Positions 7,980 through 10,617 of a stretch of 10,617 nucleotides of DNA are shown here, one piece after another. A program made the position numbers and the translations under genes. Each line of letters begins with the position of its first letter. The stretch's first letter is position 1. Origin of the DNA: an uncultured Duganella sp. (GTDB lineage Bacteria > Pseudomonadota > Gammaproteobacteria > Burkholderiales > Burkholderiaceae); assembly GCA_946482635.1 (NCBI GenBank), contig CAMLSG010000192.1, forward strand, positions 1 through 10,617. Reading direction: 5' to 3'. The notes under the pieces are model-generated. The model was given only the letters and a program-made list of their open reading frames with translations. It did not search any database and was not told where the DNA came from.

Positions 7980-8237
7980 ATGAACCTCATTTACAACAGC
8001 GAGCAATACAGTGTTGTCGAATTTGGCGCAGACCGCAGCCTGGAAGCCTTGCGCTTCGGCGGCTACGAGATTGTCGACAAAGGCGGCAAACGCGAAATCT
8101 TCATTGCCGGGGTCATGGCGCAGAACTTCCGCCGCGACGTTAACGAATTGATTGCCAGCGAGCCCACCATCGAAGAGATCGATGACTTCCTGGGCAACTA
8201 CGAAGCACTGATGAGCCAACCGGTGCTGCTGCACTAA
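7980..8237 (+). CDS. DUF3567 family protein
   Basis: This small cytoplasmic protein of 85 aa has the features I recognise for DUF3567: an MNLIYNSEQYSVVEFG start, FGGYEIVDK at 26-34, REIFIAGVMAQNFRRDV at 38-54, and an EEIDDFLGNYEALMSQPV end. The family is short, conserved mainly in Betaproteobacteria, and of unknown function. There are no cysteines, TM segments or catalytic motifs. The gene follows the COG0523-like gene by 54 bp with no terminator between them. It may share the regulator transcript or have its own promoter in that gap, though I see no clear one. Confidence 0.88.
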   Translation: MNLIYNSEQYSVVEFGADRSLEALRFGGYEIVDKGGKREIFIAGVMAQNFRRDVNELIASEPTIEEIDDFLGNYEALMSQPVLLH

Positions 8238-8255
8238 GTTCTTTTGTATCCTTCC

Positions 8256-8316
8256 GTGGAGCGCTCCCTTGCTCCACCATGGGCAGCCATGCCGGTGCTG
8301 CCCGGTTCTCTTTCTC
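8256..8316 (+). terminator. Two tandem hairpins after DUF3567, probable terminator
   Basis: Hairpin one has arms GTGGAGC (8256-8262) and GCTCCAC (8271-8277) with an 8-base loop. Hairpin two has arms GGGCAGC (8281-8287) and GCTGCCC (8297-8303) with a 9-base loop, then a pyrimidine-rich GGTTCTCTTTCTCC. The U-tract is imperfect, so termination may be partial. The site divides the core block from the accessory block. Confidence 0.5.
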
Positions 8317-8344
8317 CGACTTTCGCAGGATTGTTCAAAGCTTG

Positions 8345-8372
8345 TTTAGATGGCATAGTTGCGCTTTATAAA
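8345..8372 (+). promoter_or_regulatory. Sigma70-type promoter for the accessory gene run
   Basis: TTTAGA (8345-8350, 4/6 to TTGACA) and TATAAA (8367-8372, 5/6 to TATAAT) are separated by 16 bp. Initiation near 8379 would leave a leader of about 20 bases before ATG 8398. That argues against a TTG start at 8359 in the same frame, which lies upstream of the -10. Confidence 0.45.
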
Positions 8373-8397
8373 TTGCCAACGATTTCAAGCGCACAAG

Positions 8398-9297
8398 ATG
8401 AAACAAGCAAGCGAGGGGAAATACCTCAAGGTATTGATACGGCGCCTGTTCATGTCCTTCGGCCTTTTGACGCTGGCATTGACTGCTGCTGCCGTTGAAC
8501 CGAGCTATCCGCGAGAACTTTCGCTGTGGAAGGAGATTAGCATCCCTTCGGGCACCAACCAAGGTGCCAGGATGGTTTGGGAATTTGCTGCCAATTACTC
8601 GATGCATGAGTGGCGCGTGTATGTTGAGGAGGGAAAGGTTAGTGCCAGGCTGGTTTCCCCCATGAAGTTCGAAAAAGGCGAGCGCCCGCCGTTCACTCCG
8701 AAGGGCTTTGAGTTCAGGCAAGGAGATGCGTTCAAGCGCGTGGACGACGGTTGGCTCATCGGCTTCAACCGCGGCGAGTTCGGCGCATCGCTTCACTGGA
8801 TTAGCGCTGACGGCAGACGCGAATACAAGATCTCAGACCATCAAGTGGTCGACTTCATCACCTTGCCCGATGGGGTGTACGCAATCGAAGGGCTGGCGCA
8901 TTTGGGCATGAGCGGTGGCTCAGTCATTCGCATTGCGCGCGAGCCCGGGCAGCTTTACTGGATGGCGACTCCAGTCACTAAGCTCCCTTTTGCACCATAT
9001 GCCGTGTCGGTACGTCGCGATAATTCAATGCTGTTGACGCTTTCAGATGCGCTCGTGTCCATCGATGCAGAGCACAATATCGTCAGCCTCCTGGAGAAGG
9101 CGCCATGGACCGGCCTTTATCCGAATTCCTCGGTGCTTTCCAGCGATGAGCAGAAGCTATATATCGGTATGCGCCAGTATGTAGGGGAATTTGATATTAG
9201 TTCCAAGAGGTTGCGCCTTCTCGTTCCCGCGGATTCTTTCGTGAACAAGCTTCCGAAGGACCAGGAGCGGCAAATTTACAAACAATACGGCCGATAA
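8398..9297 (+). CDS. Secreted protein of unknown function
   Basis: I do not recognise a family. The 299-aa product has a basic N-terminus and a hydrophobic core (about 16-32, RLFMSFGLLTLALTAAA), so a Sec signal peptide cleaved near residue 32 is likely. The mature part is rich in beta-prone, aromatic stretches with turns, such as RVDDGWLIGFNRGEFG (114-129), LHWISADGRREYKI (132-145), LPDGVYAIEGLAHL (156-169) and SSDEQKLYIGM (248-258). This is reminiscent of a partial beta-propeller, as in YncE-like or quinoprotein-type folds. No catalytic motif or mature-part cysteine stands out. Third codon positions are less GC-biased than in the upstream genes. The next gene begins 2 bp after the stop. The ATG at 8398 has no strong Shine-Dalgarno. 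Confidence 0.75.
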   Translation: MKQASEGKYLKVLIRRLFMSFGLLTLALTAAAVEPSYPRELSLWKEISIPSGTNQGARMVWEFAANYSMHEWRVYVEEGKVSARLVSPMKFEKGERPPFTPKGFEFRQGDAFKRVDDGWLIGFNRGEFGASLHWISADGRREYKISDHQVVDFITLPDGVYAIEGLAHLGMSGGSVIRIAREPGQLYWMATPVTKLPFAPYAVSVRRDNSMLLTLSDALVSIDAEHNIVSLLEKAPWTGLYPNSSVLSSDEQKLYIGMRQYVGEFDISSKRLRLLVPADSFVNKLPKDQERQIYKQYGR

Positions 9298-9299
9298 TT

Positions 9300-9689
9300 A
9301 TGCCAGTCCTCGGATTCAGTCATTACAACTTGCGCGCACCGCGAGCGCTGCTTGATGAATTGCGCGATTTTTATTGCGACCTTGTGGGACTTGAAGTCGG
9401 ACAGCGGCCACAATTCCGTAGCTTCGGTTACTGGCTCTATGCTGGCGGACACGCCGTATTGCACCTGTCCGAGGCCGGGCCGGATGAAGTCCGGCCTGCT
9501 TTGCCATCCGGCACGTTTGACCACGCAGCTTTTCGCTGCAGTGATCGCGCGGCGTATGAAAGCAAGCTTACCGCTCGGGGAATCCGGTACCGGGTATCAC
9601 ATGTCCCGGCTACGCAGCAGATCCAGGTTTTCCTTACTGACCCGGCAGGAAATGGGGTAGAGCTGAATTTTGAAGAGCGGGGCACCTGA
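9300..9689 (+). CDS. VOC superfamily (glyoxalase/dioxygenase fold) protein
   Basis: This 129-aa single-domain protein has two beta-alpha-beta-beta-beta halves. Likely metal ligands sit at the usual strand positions: His8 (FSHYNL), His55 (AVLHLSE), His75 (FDHAAF) and Glu121 (GNGVELNF). DFYCDLVGLEVGQRP (23-37) and FLTDPAGNGVELNF (111-124) are typical of the superfamily. Members include glyoxalase I-like lyases, fosfomycin-resistance enzymes and extradiol dioxygenases. The substrate cannot be read from sequence, and I see no specific fosfomycin-resistance signature. It starts 2 bp after the secreted-protein gene and is likely cotranscribed with it. Confidence 0.88.
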   Translation: MPVLGFSHYNLRAPRALLDELRDFYCDLVGLEVGQRPQFRSFGYWLYAGGHAVLHLSEAGPDEVRPALPSGTFDHAAFRCSDRAAYESKLTARGIRYRVSHVPATQQIQVFLTDPAGNGVELNFEERGT

Positions 9690-9699
9690 GCCGAAAATT

Positions 9700-10115
9700 A
9701 TGACAAAACAACGAACCACATTGGCGCTGCTGTTTGCAGCGCTGGCTATCTCCAGCGCGGGCGCTCAAACCACAATTGAGATCGCATCGCATCGGCACCT
9801 GCTCCCGGAACGTCGAGTTATGCCTTGAAGGTTAAGGTATCTGATGGTCAGAGCACCGAGTATTTCTGGGTTAGCGACCTTGAACGGTCCGGCAACCAAT
9901 TCACCGGCACGCTTGCTAACGAACCGCGCATGGTGAAGAAATTCAAGAATGGGCAGTGAATTCAGTTTGGGCGAAACATGATCGTTGACTGGACATATAC
10001 CGATGCATCGAGGAAGAAAATGCTCGGCAACTTCACCGCCTGCGCACTCTTGACGAAAGAGCCTCCCGACGAGGCCAGAAAATTCAGGCAGATGTATGGA
10101 CTCGATTGTGACTGA
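9700..10115 (+). pseudogene. Broken DUF2314-like secreted protein gene
   Basis: ATG 9700 opens a clean signal peptide (TTLALLFAALAISSAGAQTT), but this frame ends at TGA 9826-9828. A different frame continues as APGTSSYALKVKVSDG and STEYFWVSDLERSGNQFTG from 9801. It then meets TGA 9957-9959 and goes on as IQFGRNMIVDWTYTD and GNFTACALL to TGA 10113-10115. The pieces together (FWV, NEPRMV, VDWTY, GNFTACALL) look like a DUF2314-type domain of normal order and length, so at least two lesions break it. The frameshift lies near 9781-9795, where ATCGC is tandemly repeated; removing one 5-bp unit restores the frame. The nonsense codon could come from CGA by one C-to-T change. The gene is probably non-functional, though sequencing error cannot be excluded. 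It begins 10 bp after the VOC gene. Confidence 0.75.
9781..9795 (+). repeat. ATCGC-ATCGC-ATCGG tandem repeat at the frameshift site
   Basis: There are three 5-bp units, the last with one mismatch. Deleting one unit joins the signal-peptide frame (ATT GAG ATC GCA TCG) to GCA CCT GCT CCC and the downstream domain. Replication slippage is therefore a simple explanation. A one-base loss in GAGGAT at 9778-9783 is an alternative. Confidence 0.55.
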
Positions 10116-10139
10116 CACCTGGGCGCTGATGGAGACCAC

Positions 10140-10532
10140 ATGACTTCTGCATACTACGATCCAGAGTCTGCTCCCGATCCAAACGAATGGCTTGCGTTGC
10201 CAGAGGGAGAACGTATCCGGCTTGTACGGAGCTACCACGTCGCCAGGAAGCTAAGAGCGCCGAGTATGAAGGCTCATGCCGCTCTCCATGTCGTAATAGA
10301 GAATCAGCTCGCGTCTGGCTATGGGCCCAGCAAACGAGCCGTCGCGCGCCTGTTGTCGGGCGGTTTGTCGAGGCATGATGCGTTACATGCCATTGCATCG
10401 GTGGTCACCCAATTCATCTATGAGTCCACTCAAGGTCAAACTGAAACCCAACGTATGACCTTTCAGGCTAGGTTGAATGAGGCGATCGAACGGTTGGAAT
10501 CCGATGGTTGGAAAGCGACTGGAGACAAGTGA
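10140..10532 (+). CDS. Small DUF1841-like protein
   Basis: This 130-aa cytoplasmic protein begins with an acidic YYDPESAPDPNEWLALPEGE segment. A helical domain follows, with AHAALHVVIENQLASG (45-60) and LSRHDALHAIASVV (76-89). The spaced His residues and the H-x3-ENQ pattern resemble DUF1841 and related small conserved proteins of unknown function. I hold this match only moderately. There is no signal peptide or TM segment. A GGAGA ribosome-binding site lies 4 bases before ATG 10140. The stop TGA overlaps the next ATG by one base (TGATG), indicating translational coupling. Confidence 0.75.
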   Translation: MTSAYYDPESAPDPNEWLALPEGERIRLVRSYHVARKLRAPSMKAHAALHVVIENQLASGYGPSKRAVARLLSGGLSRHDALHAIASVVTQFIYESTQGQTETQRMTFQARLNEAIERLESDGWKATGDK

Positions 10533-10617
10533 TGGAAGCCGAAGAAAGCGCAATCCGCGAGGTGCATGCGATGTGGGTCAAGGCGGTCAATGCGGCAGAC
10601 CTTTCCAGCCTGCTTGC
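10532..10617 (+). CDS. NTF2/SnoaL-like (DUF4440-type) protein, partial at right edge
   Basis: Only 28 codons are visible. The sequence IREVHAMWVKAVNAADLSSL matches the first helix of NTF2-like SnoaL/DUF4440 proteins, where an I..x..W..A...D..L pattern is usual. These small alpha+beta proteins form a cone-shaped pocket and have varied or unknown activities. The ATG overlaps the stop of the preceding gene. The remainder lies outside the window. Confidence 0.65.
   Translation, partial: MEAEESAIREVHAMWVKAVNAADLSSLL

Noticed and set aside
9300..9689. Fosfomycin-resistance enzyme (FosA/FosB type)
   Set aside because: The VOC fold is shared, but I see no specific Fos signature and no resistance context; only the superfamily is supported.
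9957..9959. In-frame TGA as a selenocysteine codon
   Set aside because: The family position is not a cysteine site, no SECIS-like hairpin was recognised directly after it, and the same gene also carries a frameshift. A nonsense mutation is simpler.
9765..10238. 157-codon minus-strand open frame over the broken DUF2314-like gene
   Set aside because: It has no recognisable motifs or good ribosome-binding site and overlaps two plus-strand genes. The plus-strand pieces read as a known domain.

Overview
The window looks like a chromosomal segment of a GC-rich betaproteobacterium, most likely an Oxalobacteraceae member (Massilia/Duganella/Janthinobacterium type). The grounds are strongly G/C-ending codons in the core genes, a DUF3567 protein (a family I know mainly from Betaproteobacteria), and the order argS <-> rsmB-DUF4390-ntrY-ntrX. 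The genus is inferred from recognition only.

Region 1 (1-1731, minus strand): complete argS (arginyl-tRNA synthetase, 569 aa). The first codons of a probable downstream gene lie at the left edge. argS and rsmB are divergent, sharing an intergenic stretch of about 180 bp. That stretch holds a good sigma70 promoter for argS and a weaker candidate -10 for rsmB.

Region 2 (1913-6746, plus strand): a tightly packed operon. rsmB (16S rRNA m5C methyltransferase) has a disordered, repeat-bearing N-terminal extension of about 210 residues. It overlaps a secreted or membrane-anchored DUF4390 protein by 8 bp. That gene's stop abuts the GTG start of an NtrY-type membrane histidine kinase (4 predicted TM segments, HAMP, PAS, HisKA, HATPase).

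Region 3 (6847-8237, plus strand): the cognate NtrX-like response regulator follows after 100 bp. It has a receiver domain and a Fis-type helix-turn-helix but no AAA+ sigma54-activation domain. Its stop overlaps the TTG start of a 122-aa protein that resembles a shrunken COG0523/CobW G3E GTPase: the GCxCC metal motif is kept and the Walker A loop is lost. A DUF3567 gene follows, then two tandem hairpins that probably end the transcript.

Region 4 (8398-10617, plus strand): a separate accessory run with its own promoter and visibly weaker GC bias in codon third positions. It contains a secreted protein of unknown function (299 aa), a VOC/glyoxalase-fold protein, a DUF2314-like secreted protein broken by a frameshift and a nonsense codon, a small DUF1841-like protein, and the start of an NTF2/SnoaL-like protein running off the right edge. 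Gaps of 2, 10 and 24 bp and a 1-bp overlap suggest one transcription unit.

I see no CRISPR array, tRNA, rRNA, insertion sequence, phage gene or defence system. The most unusual items are the AAA+-less NtrX partner of a full NtrY, the degenerate COG0523-like protein coupled to it, and the RsmB tail.
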